A stretch of 64,000 bases of DNA from Hoyosella sp. YIM 151337 (GCF_026041215.1 NZ_JAPEIQ010000006.1:202146-266145); one strand, 5' to 3'. Positions 9,424 through 21,936 are shown, numbered from the stretch's first letter. Numbers and translations are program-made. The notes: generated from the letters alone by a model not told the origin.

Positions 9424-10367
9424 CAGGGCACGCTTCGCACCACCCCAACAGGCCTGCCGCCACCGAAGATAGGCGCGACACCAAGGTCGCCAACGACCGG
9501 AGCATCAACACCCAGGAATCGCAGGCCGGCGGAAAGTACGCGGAACAACGCGCGCCCACCTAGATCACCGTCCTCGACTTTGACCGCCACCGTCCGTCCA
9601 TCTGCGAGGGCAGCCGCTGCGACACCGTCAGCACCGTCTTTTGCGATGAGTCCCGGTATCTCACGCATAAGGCGCGTCACTGGCCGGCCCTCGCCCCCAA
9701 CCGCCCACGGATGCGTACGCATCGCTGCTGCCACACTCCTCGTCGCGTCATCCGCTCCACTCGCGATCGTGGCGTAAGCACGGGCGAGACCGGTCAGCGA
9801 AAGAGCGAACGCGGGCGCGCCGCACCCGTCGATGGTGACGGTGCTGATTCGTTCGCCTGAAAGTTGCTCCGCCGTAGCGATCAAGCCCTGCTGGAGCGGA
9901 TGAGCAAGGTCGAGATAGTTGTCAAGGCGCCAGCCGCACCGGCGGGTTGTGAGGCACATTGCCGCGTGCTTGCCGGAGCAGTTCGCGTGCAGGACTGAGG
10001 GCATACCACCGGCCCGCAAGTATTCGTGACGAGTGTCTCGATCGAGTGGAAGATCAGGTGTGCACTGCAGGTCTGCCGGGCACAAGCCCCCGTCGGCAAG
10101 CATCTTCGCTGCCAAAGCGGCGTGGCGCTCTTCCCCAGAATGACTGGCGCATGCGAGAGCAAGCGGCTCTGGCGCAAGGCTAAGCCCCGCGCGCACCATG
10201 CCGGTGGCCTGCAAGGGCTTCATACAGCTCCGGGGCAGAATCGGTGACTCGATGTCACCGGCCTGATGCAGCACTGCGCCATCAGCACCGAGCACCACTA
10301 CGGAACCACGGTGGCGACTCTCGACGAATCCATTGCGCTCGACCTCGACAAGGATTTCTGTATCCAC
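9420..10367 (-). CDS. L-asparaginase, thermolabile/Rhizobium-type (Asparaginase_II family)
   Basis: A 315-residue protein of the AnsA family first known from Rhizobium etli, unrelated in fold to the E. coli type. Conserved blocks are VERNGFVESRHRGSVVV, SCMKPLQA (the SxxK pair), CASHSGEERH, HANCSGKHAAM and DGCGAPAFA. It should hydrolyse asparagine to aspartate and ammonia in the cytoplasm; no signal peptide is present. The GTG at 10365-10367 has GGGAG just upstream. It is divergent from aspA across 266 bp, matching a two-step asparagine to fumarate route. Confidence 0.9.
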   Translation of the reverse strand: MDTEILVEVERNGFVESRHRGSVVVLGADGAVLHQAGDIESPILPRSCMKPLQATGMVRAGLSLAPEPLALACASHSGEERHAALAAKMLADGGLCPADLQCTPDLPLDRDTRHEYLRAGGMPSVLHANCSGKHAAMCLTTRRCGWRLDNYLDLAHPLQQGLIATAEQLSGERISTVTIDGCGAPAFALSLTGLARAYATIASGADDATRSVAAAMRTHPWAVGGEGRPVTRLMREIPGLIAKDGADGVAAAALADGRTVAVKVEDGDLGGRALFRVLSAGLRFLGVDAPVVGDLGVAPIFGGGRPVGVVRSVPC

Positions 10368-10526
10368 TGCTGCTCCCTACTGTTGTGCCACTGCCGCGGA
10401 ATGCTCCGGTCAAGCGGTTGATACCGTCAACCTGCTTCGCATGCTGTGCACTATCTGCGCACGCAGATCGAATATTGTGCAGCTCCACGCGTGCAGTAGC
10501 GACGTCAAACCGAACAAAATCTCGGC

Positions 10527-10613
10527 GATTGAAAAATTTTCGAATCTCTGCACAGGACCGATTGTTGTGTGATGGCAGACACACGAACATTGGCTTCGCT
10601 GATGCAACGTTCG
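10527..10613. promoter_or_regulatory. Candidate regulator sites between asparaginase gene and aspA
   Basis: Two dyads lie in the divergent intergenic region. One, at 10527-10546, is AT-rich around GAAAAATTTTC with GATT/AATC flanks. The second is CGAACATTG (10584-10592) paired with CAACGTTCG (10605-10613), eight of nine bases complementary. The second ends just before the aspA ribosome site (GGAGG near 10617). Binding by the neighbouring AsnC/Lrp protein is inference. Confidence 0.4.
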
Positions 10614-10633
10614 AATCGGAGGCACCCCACGTC

Positions 10634-12076
10634 ATGCATCCCAAAACGCACCGCATTGAGCACGATTTGCTCGGTGACAAGCCCGTTCCCGCCGGAGCAT
10701 ATCACGGCGTTCACACAGTGCGAGCGGCAGCGAACTTTCCCATCACGGGTCTCCCGATCGCGCGCTGCCCCGAACTGATCAAGGCCCTCGCATGCGTCAA
10801 GGAAGCGGCTGCACTTGCCAACCAGGAACTCGGGCTGCTTTCTCGTGAACGGGCTGATGCCATCGTTCGCGCGTGCCAGGAAATCGCGGCTGGCGATCTC
10901 CATGACGAGTTCATCGTCGACGCCATTCAGGGTGGCGCCGGAACGTCGACAAACATGAACGCGAACGAGGTGATCGCGAACCGCGCACTCGAGCTCCTCG
11001 GCTACGAGAGGGGCCGTTACGAACACCTGCACCCAAATGACGACGTCAACCGCAGCCAGTCGACCAACGACGCGTATCCCACAGCCGTCAACATCGCCAC
11101 AGCATGGATGCTTCAGGGCCTAGCGGAAGCCATGACCACGCTGCAAGACGCGTTCGCGTCCAAGGCTGCTGAGTTCGCCGACATCCTCAAGGTCGGGCGC
11201 ACGCAGCTTCAAGATGCTGTACCGATGACGCTTGGACAGGAATTCGGGGCCTACGCGGTCATGCTCGAGGAGGATCGCGCACGCCTGCAGGAGTGCCTGC
11301 CCCTGATCACCGAAATCAACTTGGGCGCGACGGCAGTAGGCACCGGCCTCAATGCTCCCCCGGGTTACGCCGAAGCGGCGCGCGCACACCTTTCACGCAT
11401 TACCGAGCTACCGCTGGTGGCCGCACCCAACCTTGTCGAAGCCACCCAGGACGCCGGTGCTTTCGTCCACGTCTCCGGCGTGCTGAAGCGCATTGCGGTC
11501 AAACTGTCGAAGACGTGCAACGACCTGCGCCTGCTGGCCTCTGGCCCCCGCGCTGGCCTGGGTGAAATCACGCTGCCGCCGATGCAAGCCGGATCAAGCA
11601 TCATGCCCGGAAAAATCAACCCCGTTATCCCGGAAGTCGTCAACCAGGTGGCGTTCGAGGTGATCGGCAACGACGTGACGATCACCATGGCAGCGGAAGC
11701 CGGTCAGCTGCAGCTCAACGCGTTCGAACCGATCATCGTGCACTCACTGCACAAGAGCATTAGCCACCTTCGAGCAGCATGCATGGTACTGGCAGAGCGC
11801 TGCATCACGGGGATCACCGCGAACCGTGAGACTCTCCTGATGTCCGTAGAGAACTCAATCGGCCTGGCGACCGCGCTCAATCCCCGCCTTGGTTACGCCA
11901 CAACGTCCGCACTTGCCGCGGATGCCCTGGTCAGCGGGCGCAGCATCGCCGAACTTGTCCTGCAGCAGGGGCTACTGAGTGCCGACGAACTCGCCGCGCT
12001 GCTCAGCCCCGACGCAATCGCGCGTCCTGGTTTCCGCCGCGTGGCAGCCAGCATCAGCACCGAACCAATGGAGTGA
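10634..12076 (+). CDS. aspA: Aspartate ammonia-lyase
   Basis: A 480-residue aspartase/fumarase-superfamily enzyme that splits L-aspartate to fumarate and ammonia. The superfamily signature GSSIMPGKINPV with the catalytic serine loop is intact. RIEHDLLGDKPVP at the N-terminus and GGAGTSTNMNANEV are aspartase-type. The frame is open a further 130 codons upstream, but family length, the GGAGG at about 10617-10621 and the start of similarity favour the ATG at 10634. Its stop overlaps the symporter start (GTGA). Class II fumarase is the alternative, but context with asparaginase favours aspartase. Confidence 0.93.
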   Translation: MHPKTHRIEHDLLGDKPVPAGAYHGVHTVRAAANFPITGLPIARCPELIKALACVKEAAALANQELGLLSRERADAIVRACQEIAAGDLHDEFIVDAIQGGAGTSTNMNANEVIANRALELLGYERGRYEHLHPNDDVNRSQSTNDAYPTAVNIATAWMLQGLAEAMTTLQDAFASKAAEFADILKVGRTQLQDAVPMTLGQEFGAYAVMLEEDRARLQECLPLITEINLGATAVGTGLNAPPGYAEAARAHLSRITELPLVAAPNLVEATQDAGAFVHVSGVLKRIAVKLSKTCNDLRLLASGPRAGLGEITLPPMQAGSSIMPGKINPVIPEVVNQVAFEVIGNDVTITMAAEAGQLQLNAFEPIIVHSLHKSISHLRAACMVLAERCITGITANRETLLMSVENSIGLATALNPRLGYATTSALAADALVSGRSIAELVLQQGLLSADELAALLSPDAIARPGFRRVAASISTEPME

Positions 12077-13548
12077 GCCCGATGGACGCCCTGAACAATG
12101 CCGTCAACACCGCGATCCTCAGCCTGAACGATGCGTTCTGGTCCTGGGCGGTCATTCCGCTACTCGCCGTGCTCGGTGTGTACTTCACCATCCGGTCACG
12201 TGCCGTGCAGGTGCGGCTCCTGCCGGAAATGATCCGCAACTTTCGCGGCACCCCGGAGGTGGCACCAGACGGCAAGAAGTCAATTTCGTCCTTTCAGGCC
12301 TTCACAATTTCCGCGGCCTCACGCGTCGGCACGGGGAACATCGCTGGCGTTGCGATCGCGATCGCACTCGGCGGTCCGGGAGCGGTGCTCTGGATGTGGA
12401 TTATGGGCCTCATCATGGCTTCGGCAGCGTTCGTCGAATCCACGCTGGCCCAGCTGTATAAGGTGCGGGACAACACGGGATACCGGGGCGGCCCTGCCTA
12501 CTACATGCTTCACGGCCTCAACGCGCGCTGGATGGGAGCAGTGTTCGCGGTCGTAACCATCTTCACATTCGGTTTCGTTTTCAATATGGTGCAGGCCAAC
12601 AGCATCGCTGCAGCTGTCGGTAATTCGGTGTCGACGGTGTCGGCGACGCCCGCTGGCACTTGGGTAGCTCCCGTTGTCGGTGTCGTGCTCGCTGCCATCA
12701 CTGCGACCATCATCTTCGGTGGCGTTAGGCGCATCGCGCACGTTGCACAAACAATTGTGCCGTTCATGGCGCTCATCTACCTCGTCATGGGCGCTGTCAT
12801 TGTCGCCACGAACATCGATCAGGTGCCAGCGGTACTGTCCGACATCGTCGCCGGCGCGTTCGGCATTCGGGAAGTCGGCGCCGCCGGCGTAGGGACGGCC
12901 ATCATGATGGGCATTCGCCGCGGGTTGTTCTCCAACGAGGCAGGAATGGGGTCGGCCCCTAATGCCGCTGCCACCGCATCTGTGAGCCATCCGGTCAAGC
13001 AGGGCCTCGTGCAGACGTTCGGCGTGTACTTCGACACTCTCATCGTCTGCTCGATCACCGCGTTCGTCATCCTCCTCTCGAACCCGGTCTATGGTGAGGA
13101 AATAGGCGCGCAGCTCACGCAACGGTCGGTGGAAGCGAGTCTCGGAACGTGGTCCCTCCATGTCTTGACACTCATCATCCTGCTGCTCGCTTTCACGTCG
13201 GTAATCGGCAATTACTATTACGGCGAATCGAATCTCGAGTTCCTGACGACTCGGCCGAAGATGCTGACGCTCTACCGTTCACTGGTTGTCGCGATGGTGT
13301 TCCTCGGGGCGATCGGCTCGCTCGACCTCGTGTGGAATCTCGCGGACGTCACGATGGGCACCATGGCGGTAATCAACCTGATCGCCGTAGCACCGCTCAG
13401 CGTCCTCGCAATGCGTTTGCTCTCGGACTATCAGCAGCAGCGCCGAGCTGGACTTGACCCCGTCTTCACACGTGACAGATTGCCTGGCGTCAAAGGCATC
13501 CAGTGCTGGGAATCTTCCCGCCCAGCACTCTTCGCGGACCGCAAGTAG
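12073..13548 (+). CDS. Sodium:alanine/glycine symporter (AGCS family)
   Basis: A 491-residue polytopic membrane transporter of the AGCS family with about 11 hydrophobic segments. The family blocks TGNIAGVAIAIALGGPGAVLWMW and FSNEAGMGSAPNAAA are present. It imports neutral amino acids with sodium; in this operon alanine, glycine or asparagine/aspartate-related substrates are plausible but not read from sequence. The GTG at 12073 overlaps the aspA stop, and an ATG nine bases later may be used instead. The C-terminus is charged and cytoplasmic. Confidence 0.93.
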   Translation: MSPMDALNNAVNTAILSLNDAFWSWAVIPLLAVLGVYFTIRSRAVQVRLLPEMIRNFRGTPEVAPDGKKSISSFQAFTISAASRVGTGNIAGVAIAIALGGPGAVLWMWIMGLIMASAAFVESTLAQLYKVRDNTGYRGGPAYYMLHGLNARWMGAVFAVVTIFTFGFVFNMVQANSIAAAVGNSVSTVSATPAGTWVAPVVGVVLAAITATIIFGGVRRIAHVAQTIVPFMALIYLVMGAVIVATNIDQVPAVLSDIVAGAFGIREVGAAGVGTAIMMGIRRGLFSNEAGMGSAPNAAATASVSHPVKQGLVQTFGVYFDTLIVCSITAFVILLSNPVYGEEIGAQLTQRSVEASLGTWSLHVLTLIILLLAFTSVIGNYYYGESNLEFLTTRPKMLTLYRSLVVAMVFLGAIGSLDLVWNLADVTMGTMAVINLIAVAPLSVLAMRLLSDYQQQRRAGLDPVFTRDRLPGVKGIQCWESSRPALFADRK

Positions 13549-13559
13549 GAGCACGGTAG

Positions 13560-14819
13560 CTAACCCGCGTGTCTCTTGCGGTGGTAGTGGTTGCGCCTCG
13601 GCGTTCGCGTGGGGTCAATCCAGACGGGCGGGACGGCTTCAGGTATGCCGTCTGCGCCCATCTGGATTTCCCAATCACTGTGGTGGACGAGTGTGTGATG
13701 GTACGTGCACAGCAACGCCATGTTGGCCAGGCTGGTCGCCCCGCCTCGGGACCAATACTTGAGGTGGTGAGCGTGGCACCACCTGTGAGGCCGGGTACAG
13801 CCAGGAAAGACACATCCCTTGTCACGCAGGTTGAGCGCGCGGCGCAGCCCGGGCGGAGAGGTCCGCTCGGCTCGGCCTAGGTCGAGTATTTCACTTCGGG
13901 CGCCGAGAACGGCGGGGATTATTTTCGCGTCACACGCGAGCCTTCGCGCCAGCCCAGCGGGGATCGGGGAGTCGTGATTCACGAGCGCGGCCGCGTCCAG
14001 TTCACCGGTGAGTTGTTCGAGGGTCATCGTCACCACGATGTGTGGTGGTTCCCCACCGTCGGCAGGCAGCGCCGCCGCACGTTCGGTGTGATCAAGCAGT
14101 TCCGCCAGCGCGTCACCGTACCGCTGTGGCCTGGAGCGCACATCCGGGCTGCCTTCGGTGGCGGGACGCGGCGCGGCCAGCGGGGACAGCAGCGTTTCGA
14201 GCCGCACGCCGGATTCCTTATCGAAAGTTCCGCGCACTCGGAGGGTGCTTCGGGCAGCGTTCCACTCCAACGTCAATTCCCGGCGCGGAGCGGCGAGTTC
14301 CTCGTCACGCGGCGGGGTGTCCTGCTCAGCCAGTGCGATCAGATAGCGCCCCGCGGCACGCACCGCACCGGGATGCGCTGCCCGCGCCAATTCTGTGAGG
14401 GTCGTTTCATGCTCGGCGCGCTGATCGGACTTGATATGTGGCGGCAGCCCAGCGAGGGCGTCATCAATCGCGTCAAGATGCGCGGCGCTGATGTCTCCGT
14501 CATCGAACGCCGCGGCAGCCACGGGCAACACGGTCGGCGCGCCGCTGCCCGCGCAAGTGACGGAGGCGCGGCGGGTCCACCGGCGCGCCATGCCGCGGTC
14601 TACGCGCAGCACGTCCTGCAGTAGTCCGGGGACATCCCGATACCCATAACAGCTGCTCACACCACGCGCGGTGATCTCTGCAATCACCGCGCATTGCCGC
14701 GCCGCCGCGGCCCGCGCCACGTTCTCTGCGTCTGTAAGAACAGCGATCAATTCGGCGTCAGTGAGCTGGTATAGCTCCGGACCCTCGTCTCCCCCCAACA
14801 CCCCACAATTATCGAACAT
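13560..14819 (-). CDS. HNH endonuclease / DUF222 (13E12-type) protein
   Basis: A 419-residue protein with an N-terminal DUF222 helical region and a C-terminal HNH domain. The HNH motif is CVFPGCTRPHRWCHAHHLKYW followed by NMALLCTYHHTLVHH, with zinc-type cysteine pairs and the catalytic histidine intact. Such genes are multi-copy in mycolata (13E12 repeat family); their role is unknown and mobility is suspected but not shown. It is convergent with the symporter, 11 bp apart, and stands alone. Confidence 0.88.
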   Translation of the reverse strand: MFDNCGVLGGDEGPELYQLTDAELIAVLTDAENVARAAAARQCAVIAEITARGVSSCYGYRDVPGLLQDVLRVDRGMARRWTRRASVTCAGSGAPTVLPVAAAAFDDGDISAAHLDAIDDALAGLPPHIKSDQRAEHETTLTELARAAHPGAVRAAGRYLIALAEQDTPPRDEELAAPRRELTLEWNAARSTLRVRGTFDKESGVRLETLLSPLAAPRPATEGSPDVRSRPQRYGDALAELLDHTERAAALPADGGEPPHIVVTMTLEQLTGELDAAALVNHDSPIPAGLARRLACDAKIIPAVLGARSEILDLGRAERTSPPGLRRALNLRDKGCVFPGCTRPHRWCHAHHLKYWSRGGATSLANMALLCTYHHTLVHHSDWEIQMGADGIPEAVPPVWIDPTRTPRRNHYHRKRHAG

Positions 14820-14881
14820 ATGAGCGAACGCTCGCTAGCAAGAAAATTACGCTCACAGCGCAAACGAGACAGCAGGCCGTT

Positions 14882-16869
<1,988 letters not shown>

Positions 16870-16884
16870 TTATCCGCTGCTCAC

Positions 16885-16924
16885 CGCAACGGCCCTGCCA
16901 GCGGGTGCAGGCAGGGCCGTTGCG
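16885..16924 (-). terminator. Hairpin after ctaD
   Basis: A perfect 15-bp inverted repeat, CGCAACGGCCCTGCC (16885-16899) with its complement at 16910-16924 around a 10-nt loop. It lies 24 bp past the ctaD stop and before serB. There is no T-run on the minus strand, as is usual for GC-rich actinobacterial terminators. Confidence 0.75.
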
Positions 16925-16948
16925 GCGATGCTGAGTATTCGGCGCGGG

Positions 16949-18718
16949 CTACTTCTCGTCCTCGGGCTTCGCCACAGGACGGTACGGTGGCGGCGCATGA
17001 CGGTCGGCTTCGATCAGCTCGTTCGACTTGTGGCCGTGGCCTGGGCCGACGTGAGCTTCGTCGCGCATCCGCTCGATCATGTGCGGGTAGTGCAGCTCGA
17101 ACGCTGGGCGCTCCGACCGGATGCGGGGCAGCTCGTAGAAGTTGTGCCGCGGCGGCGGGCAGGTGGTCGCCCATTCCAGCGAGTTTCCGTAGCCCCACGG
17201 ATCGTCCACCGTCACGACCTCACCGAAGCGGATGCTGCGGAAGACGTTCCAGATAAACGGAATCGTGGAGGCACCGAGGATGAAAGCACCGATCGTCGAA
17301 ATGGTGTTCAGTTCGGTGAAACCATCACCCGGCAGGTAGTCCGCGTAGCGGCGCGGCATACCTTCGTTGCCCACCCAGTGCTGGACCAGGAAGGTCGTGT
17401 GGAAGCCGATGAAGGTCGTCCAGAAGTGCCATTTGCCGAGACGCTCGTCGAGCATGCGGCCCGTCATCTTTGGGAACCAGAAGTAGATGCCGGCGTAGGT
17501 GGCGAACACGATCGTGCCGAAGAGCACGTAGTGGAAGTGCGCGACCACGAAGTAGGAGTCGGTCAGGTGGAAGTCCAGCGGCGGGCTCGCGAGCAGGACA
17601 CCAGAAAGACCACCGAAGAGGAAGGTCACGAGGAAGCCAAGGCTGAATAGCATCGGCGTTTCGAACGTGAGATGACCCTTCCACATAGTGCCTATCCAGT
17701 TGAAGAACTTCACACCGGTAGGCACCGCGATCAGGAAGGTCATGAAGCTGAAGAACGGCAGGAGGACAGCACCTGTCGCGTACATGTGGTGTGCCCACAC
17801 TGCGATGGAAAGCGCAGCGATCGCGAGCGTTGCGTACACGAGGCCGGTGTAACCGAAGATCGGCTTACGCGAGAAGACCGGGAAGATCTCCGACACGATG
17901 CCGAAGAACGGCAGCGCAATAATGTACACCTCAGGGTGCCCGAAGAACCAGAACAAGTGTTGCCATAGCAAGACGCCGCCGTTAGCGGGGTCGTAAATAT
18001 TGGCACCAAGCTGACGGTCAGCGAACAGCCCGAGCAGCGCGGCAGTCAGGAGCGGGAACGCCAGAAGGACCAGAACGCTGGTTACCAGGATGTTCCAGGT
18101 GAAGATCGGCATCCGGAACATCGTCATACCCGGGCAGCGGAGGCAGACCACCGTGGTGATCATGTTCACGGCGCCAAGGATGGTGCCAAGACCACCGATG
18201 GCCAGACCCATGATCCAGAGGTCACCGCCGGGGCCGGGCGAGTGGATGGCAGTTGACAGCGGGGTGTACGCGGTCCAGCCGAAGTCCGCGGCACCGCCCG
18301 GGGTGACGAAGCCACTGACGGCAACCAGTGCGCCGAAGAGGTACAGCCAGTAGCTGAACGCATTCAGGCGCGGGAACGCGACGTCAGGCGAACCGATCTG
18401 CAGCGGAAGAATCACGTTCGCGAAACCGAACACGATCGGCGTCGCGTACAGCAACAGCATGACCGTGCCGTGCATCGTGAACAGCTGGTTGAACTGCTCG
18501 TTGGAAAGGAACTGCAGGCCGGGGACGGCGAGCTCGGCGCGCATGAGCAGCGCCATGACGCCACCGACCATGAAGAAGAAGAACGATGTAACGAGGTACA
18601 TCATGCCGATCAGCTTGTGATCGGTCGTCGTCATCATGTCATAGATCAGTCCACCCTTCGGCCTATGTCTAGGCGGGTAGGGCCGATCCAGGTCCGGCTT
18701 GGGCGCTACGGCGGTCAC
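16949..18718 (-). CDS. ctaD: Cytochrome c oxidase subunit I (aa3-type)
   Basis: A 589-residue, 12-helix heme-copper oxidase catalytic subunit of the respiratory chain. Copper and heme ligands lie in [23 protein letters not shown] and [11 protein letters not shown]; the K-channel and His-Tyr region is intact. The GTG at 18716-18718 is chosen because an AGGAGG sits five bases upstream and the protein then begins like mycobacterial CtaD (VTAVAPKPD). A longer frame starts at 18748. It corresponds to Rv3043c and is divergent from the iron-lipoprotein gene. Confidence 0.97.
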   Translation of the reverse strand: MTAVAPKPDLDRPYPPRHRPKGGLIYDMMTTTDHKLIGMMYLVTSFFFFMVGGVMALLMRAELAVPGLQFLSNEQFNQLFTMHGTVMLLLYATPIVFGFANVILPLQIGSPDVAFPRLNAFSYWLYLFGALVAVSGFVTPGGAADFGWTAYTPLSTAIHSPGPGGDLWIMGLAIGGLGTILGAVNMITTVVCLRCPGMTMFRMPIFTWNILVTSVLVLLAFPLLTAALLGLFADRQLGANIYDPANGGVLLWQHLFWFFGHPEVYIIALPFFGIVSEIFPVFSRKPIFGYTGLVYATLAIAALSIAVWAHHMYATGAVLLPFFSFMTFLIAVPTGVKFFNWIGTMWKGHLTFETPMLFSLGFLVTFLFGGLSGVLLASPPLDFHLTDSYFVVAHFHYVLFGTIVFATYAGIYFWFPKMTGRMLDERLGKWHFWTTFIGFHTTFLVQHWVGNEGMPRRYADYLPGDGFTELNTISTIGAFILGASTIPFIWNVFRSIRFGEVVTVDDPWGYGNSLEWATTCPPPRHNFYELPRIRSERPAFELHYPHMIERMRDEAHVGPGHGHKSNELIEADRHAPPPYRPVAKPEDEK

Positions 18719-18992
18719 TGATCCTCCTGACTGCGCGTCTGCAGGCACAACGTGTGAGCGCAGACTGATTGCTGTCGCTGATGGGAATCCTAAACCCTCG
18801 CGGATAGTGCTTGCGCACCGGTCCTACGGATTGTCGTAAATGAGCCGTAAAACACCGGGGACGGACCGGACAGCCGCCATGCCGACCTGGGGTTTTCTAC
18901 TGCACATGACGCGCCACACCGGCCAGCGTTACGGCAGCACCGGAAACCTCACGCGGCCCCATCGCTTCCCGAACCCGCGCCCCATCTGGTAA

Positions 18993-19011
18993 ATAGGTTT
19001 GCCAACCCTAA
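18993..19011. promoter_or_regulatory. IdeR/DtxR-type iron box upstream of the fecB-like gene
   Basis: The 19-mer ATAGGTTTGCCAACCCTAA, read on the other strand, matches the IdeR consensus TTAGGTTAGSCTAACCTAA at 15 of 19 positions by eye. It overlaps an upstream in-frame TTG (18999), which argues that translation begins further downstream. Confidence 0.65.
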
Positions 19012-19043
19012 ATCACTTCTGCCTAGTACGGATCGGACGAACG

Positions 19044-20051
19044 TTGATTTCTTGCCCCGCCCGGCGGCGCCGCGCTCACATCGCCAGCGCCCTCACCGCC
19101 ACCCTCCTGCTCGCAGCGTGTGGCGACAACGCTGAACCCGTGAGCCCCAGTCTCGGGCAGGACGGTTTCCCGCGCACCGTCTCGCACTACATGGGCGAGA
19201 CCGAGATTCCTGAGCAGCCGCTGCGTGTCGCGGGTCTCGACGGAAGCTACGCCGACGCTGTCCTGCTGCTCGAAAGCGAACTCGTCGCTTACACGAACTA
19301 CGACGACCCGGGATTGCCGTCATACCTCGGCGATGACCGCGACCTGTACGCCAGTTCTGCCGAGCCGGTCGGAGACCTGTCCGAACCGAATCTCGAAAAA
19401 CTCGCGACGGTTGCACCTGATCTAATCGTCTCGGCAGCAGTGCGGCACGAAGCCTTCTACGACCAGTTCGCTGCAATCGCCCCCACCGTTTTTTCCCAGA
19501 CGACCGGGCCGACCTGGAAAGACAACATCCGTCTCCTGGCTGACGCCCTCGGCAAGGAAGAGCTCGCGGAACAAAAAATCAGCGCCTACGAGGAACGTGC
19601 CCGCAGGATCGGCGCAGCCATCAATGAGAAGCACGACAACCCGGTGATCTCCATCGTGCGCTTCGCCGGGGAGCCCACGGCCCGCCTCTACCGTTCCACG
19701 TCGTTCAGCGGGATCGTCCTCGACGACGCGGGCCTGCAGCGGCCCGAATCACAGGGCCCAGACCCGCAGGACCCCACGAGCATCATGGCGTCGATCAGTC
19801 CGGAAAACCTGCACCTCGCAGAGGCTGATGTGATCCTCGTCTCGACCTGGCTGGGTGGCTCAGACAGCGAGAACCGAGAGGTCCGCGACGCGGCGGCACA
19901 GTTCACTGACAGTCCGCTGTGGGGCACGCTGCAGGGCCGGAAGGTCGACGTACGGGACAACGTCTGGATGACACCGGTGAGCCTGCAGGGCGCCCACGCG
20001 ATCCTCGATAATCTCGCCGAGATCTTCGACGTCGACCCGTACCGGTCCTAA
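19044..20051 (+). CDS. fecB: Iron-siderophore ABC transporter substrate-binding lipoprotein (FecB-like)
   Basis: A lipoprotein of about 335 residues. An arginine-rich N-region and hydrophobic stretch lead to the lipobox LLAAC, and the TroA/FecB-type periplasmic binding fold follows (PLRVAGLDGSYADAV, LATVAPDLIV, TWLGGSD). It should bind ferric siderophore or heme at the outer face of the membrane. The TTG at 19044 is the best start; the frame is open from 18999, but the iron box covers that region. Position next to ctaD matches FecB (Rv3044). No permease or ATPase gene is adjacent. Confidence 0.85.
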   Translation: MISCPARRRRAHIASALTATLLLAACGDNAEPVSPSLGQDGFPRTVSHYMGETEIPEQPLRVAGLDGSYADAVLLLESELVAYTNYDDPGLPSYLGDDRDLYASSAEPVGDLSEPNLEKLATVAPDLIVSAAVRHEAFYDQFAAIAPTVFSQTTGPTWKDNIRLLADALGKEELAEQKISAYEERARRIGAAINEKHDNPVISIVRFAGEPTARLYRSTSFSGIVLDDAGLQRPESQGPDPQDPTSIMASISPENLHLAEADVILVSTWLGGSDSENREVRDAAAQFTDSPLWGTLQGRKVDVRDNVWMTPVSLQGAHAILDNLAEIFDVDPYRS

Positions 20052-20053
20052 AC

Positions 20054-20551
<498 letters not shown>

Positions 20552-20555
20552 TCAC

Positions 20556-21374
20556 TCAGACAGCGACAGGCGCTTTGATCGGCGGATGATGCTGGTAGTT
20601 CTCAACGATGATGTCGTCGTACTCGTAATCGAAGAGCGACGGCGGCGTCCGCCGGAAACGCAGAGCGGGATACGGGTACGGGGAGCGTGACAGCTGCTCT
20701 TTCACCTGGTCGACGTGGTTGTCATAGATGTGGCAGTCACCGCCAGTCCAAATGAATTCTCCCACCGCGAGCCCCGTTTGCTGAGCGACCATTTCCGTGA
20801 GTAGCGCGTAACTGGCGATGTTGAACGGGACGCCGAGGAACAAGTCCGCGCTGCGCTGATACAGCTGACACGAAAGCTTGTCGCCCGCGACATAGAACTG
20901 GAAGAACGCGTGGCACGGCGGCAGTGCCATGTTCTCCAGTTCGCCGACGTTCCAGGCCGACACGATGTGCCGGCGCGAGTGCGGCGTGGCGCGGATTGAC
21001 TCGATAACCTGCGCAATCTGGTCGACGTGCCGCCCGTCTGGCGTGGGCCACGAGCGCCACTGCACGCCGTACACGGGTCCAAGTTCGCCATCGCCGCGGG
21101 CCCATTCGTCCCAAATCGTGACTCCGTGGTCTTGGAGCCAGCGGACGTTCGAATCACCACGCAGGAACCACAGCAACTCGTAGACCACTGATTTCAGGTG
21201 CACTCGTTTGGTCGTTATCAGCGGGAAACCGCGCGAGAGGTCGTAGCGGAGCTGGCGACCGAAGACACTACGGGTGCCGGTTCCAGTTCGGTCCGGCTTC
21301 ACTTCGCCGGACTCGAGCACATCCCGTAGGAGGTCCTCGTAGGGGGTCGGGATAGCTTCAGGCACACCGGTCAC
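20556..21374 (-). CDS. thyA: Thymidylate synthase (ThyA)
   Basis: A thymidylate synthase of about 272 residues, using methylene-tetrahydrofolate to methylate dUMP. The catalytic cysteine lies in [10 protein letters not shown], and DRTGTGT, GLGPVYG-like [33 protein letters not shown] and HIYDNH are conserved. The GTG at 21372-21374 is preferred; a TTG at 21392 adds six residues. It precedes folA in a classic thyA-folA operon. Confidence 0.96.
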   Translation of the reverse strand: MTGVPEAIPTPYEDLLRDVLESGEVKPDRTGTGTRSVFGRQLRYDLSRGFPLITTKRVHLKSVVYELLWFLRGDSNVRWLQDHGVTIWDEWARGDGELGPVYGVQWRSWPTPDGRHVDQIAQVIESIRATPHSRRHIVSAWNVGELENMALPPCHAFFQFYVAGDKLSCQLYQRSADLFLGVPFNIASYALLTEMVAQQTGLAVGEFIWTGGDCHIYDNHVDQVKEQLSRSPYPYPALRFRRTPPSLFDYEYDDIIVENYQHHPPIKAPVAV

Positions 21375-21404
21375 CCCACTACGGTAATCCAAACCCGGGC
21401 GGCG

Positions 21405-21908
21405 CTAGCGAATCGTCCCCGGATGGAGCAGTTCGCCGAGCCGTGCGACCGCCTGGCGCATTTCCGTGTCTAGCTCAGCGTCGCGCAACCAGTCAGCTTC
21501 TGCAGCACGCAGCTCCGCCGCGACACGGGCGTGAAGCTCACCGCCACGCGGACTCAGGTGCACACGCACCTTGCGGCGATCGACCGAATCGACTTCTCGA
21601 TACAGCAGTGCGCGAAGCACCAACTTGTCGACGACGCGCGTCAGCGTGGGCCCGGACACTTGGGTGGCCTGCTGGATCTCCGCCATCGTAAGACCAGCAT
21701 CGCGGCCGCGTGTGAGGGCCACGGCCTCGAGAGCGAGCCATTGGTCGAAAGTGAGTGAATCGCGCTGCAAGAGTTGCTCAGCGGCGCGGGCCCGGAGTTT
21801 CGCGAGCCGGTTCAGCGCGTACACCAGCGACGAGTCTGTCACGGATGGATCCGTGGCAGACGCCCTGCCGGGCTGCGTTGTGGCTTTTCCGGAAATCACA
21901 GTCTCCAC
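21405..21908 (-). CDS. MarR-family regulator, probable controller of the amidase operon
   Basis: A 167-residue winged-helix regulator: SLTFDQWLALEAVAL, recognition helix around SGPTLTRVVDKLV and wing VDRRKVRVHLSPRG. It is divergent from amiC with only about 39 bp between, and a perfect palindrome overlaps the amiC start. In Mycobacterium smegmatis the acetamidase locus also carries a MarR-like regulator (AmiA), so repression relieved by amide is likely but not shown here. The GTG at 21906-21908 is assumed; a GTG nine bases further in is possible. Confidence 0.9.
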   Translation of the reverse strand: METVISGKATTQPGRASATDPSVTDSSLVYALNRLAKLRARAAEQLLQRDSLTFDQWLALEAVALTRGRDAGLTMAEIQQATQVSGPTLTRVVDKLVLRALLYREVDSVDRRKVRVHLSPRGGELHARVAAELRAAEADWLRDAELDTEMRQAVARLGELLHPGTIR

Positions 21909-21936
21909 TTGCGTTCGATGCTGACACCGCGAATAC

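Noticed and set aside
10244-10633. Upstream extension of aspA by 130 codons
   Set aside because: The extension overlaps the asparaginase gene and its promoter region, lacks aspartase similarity, and a good ribosome site stands before the ATG at 10634.
13560-14819. HNH/DUF222 gene as evidence of a mobile element
   Set aside because: No inverted terminal repeats, target duplication, integrase or transposase are seen around it; it is listed only as a gene.
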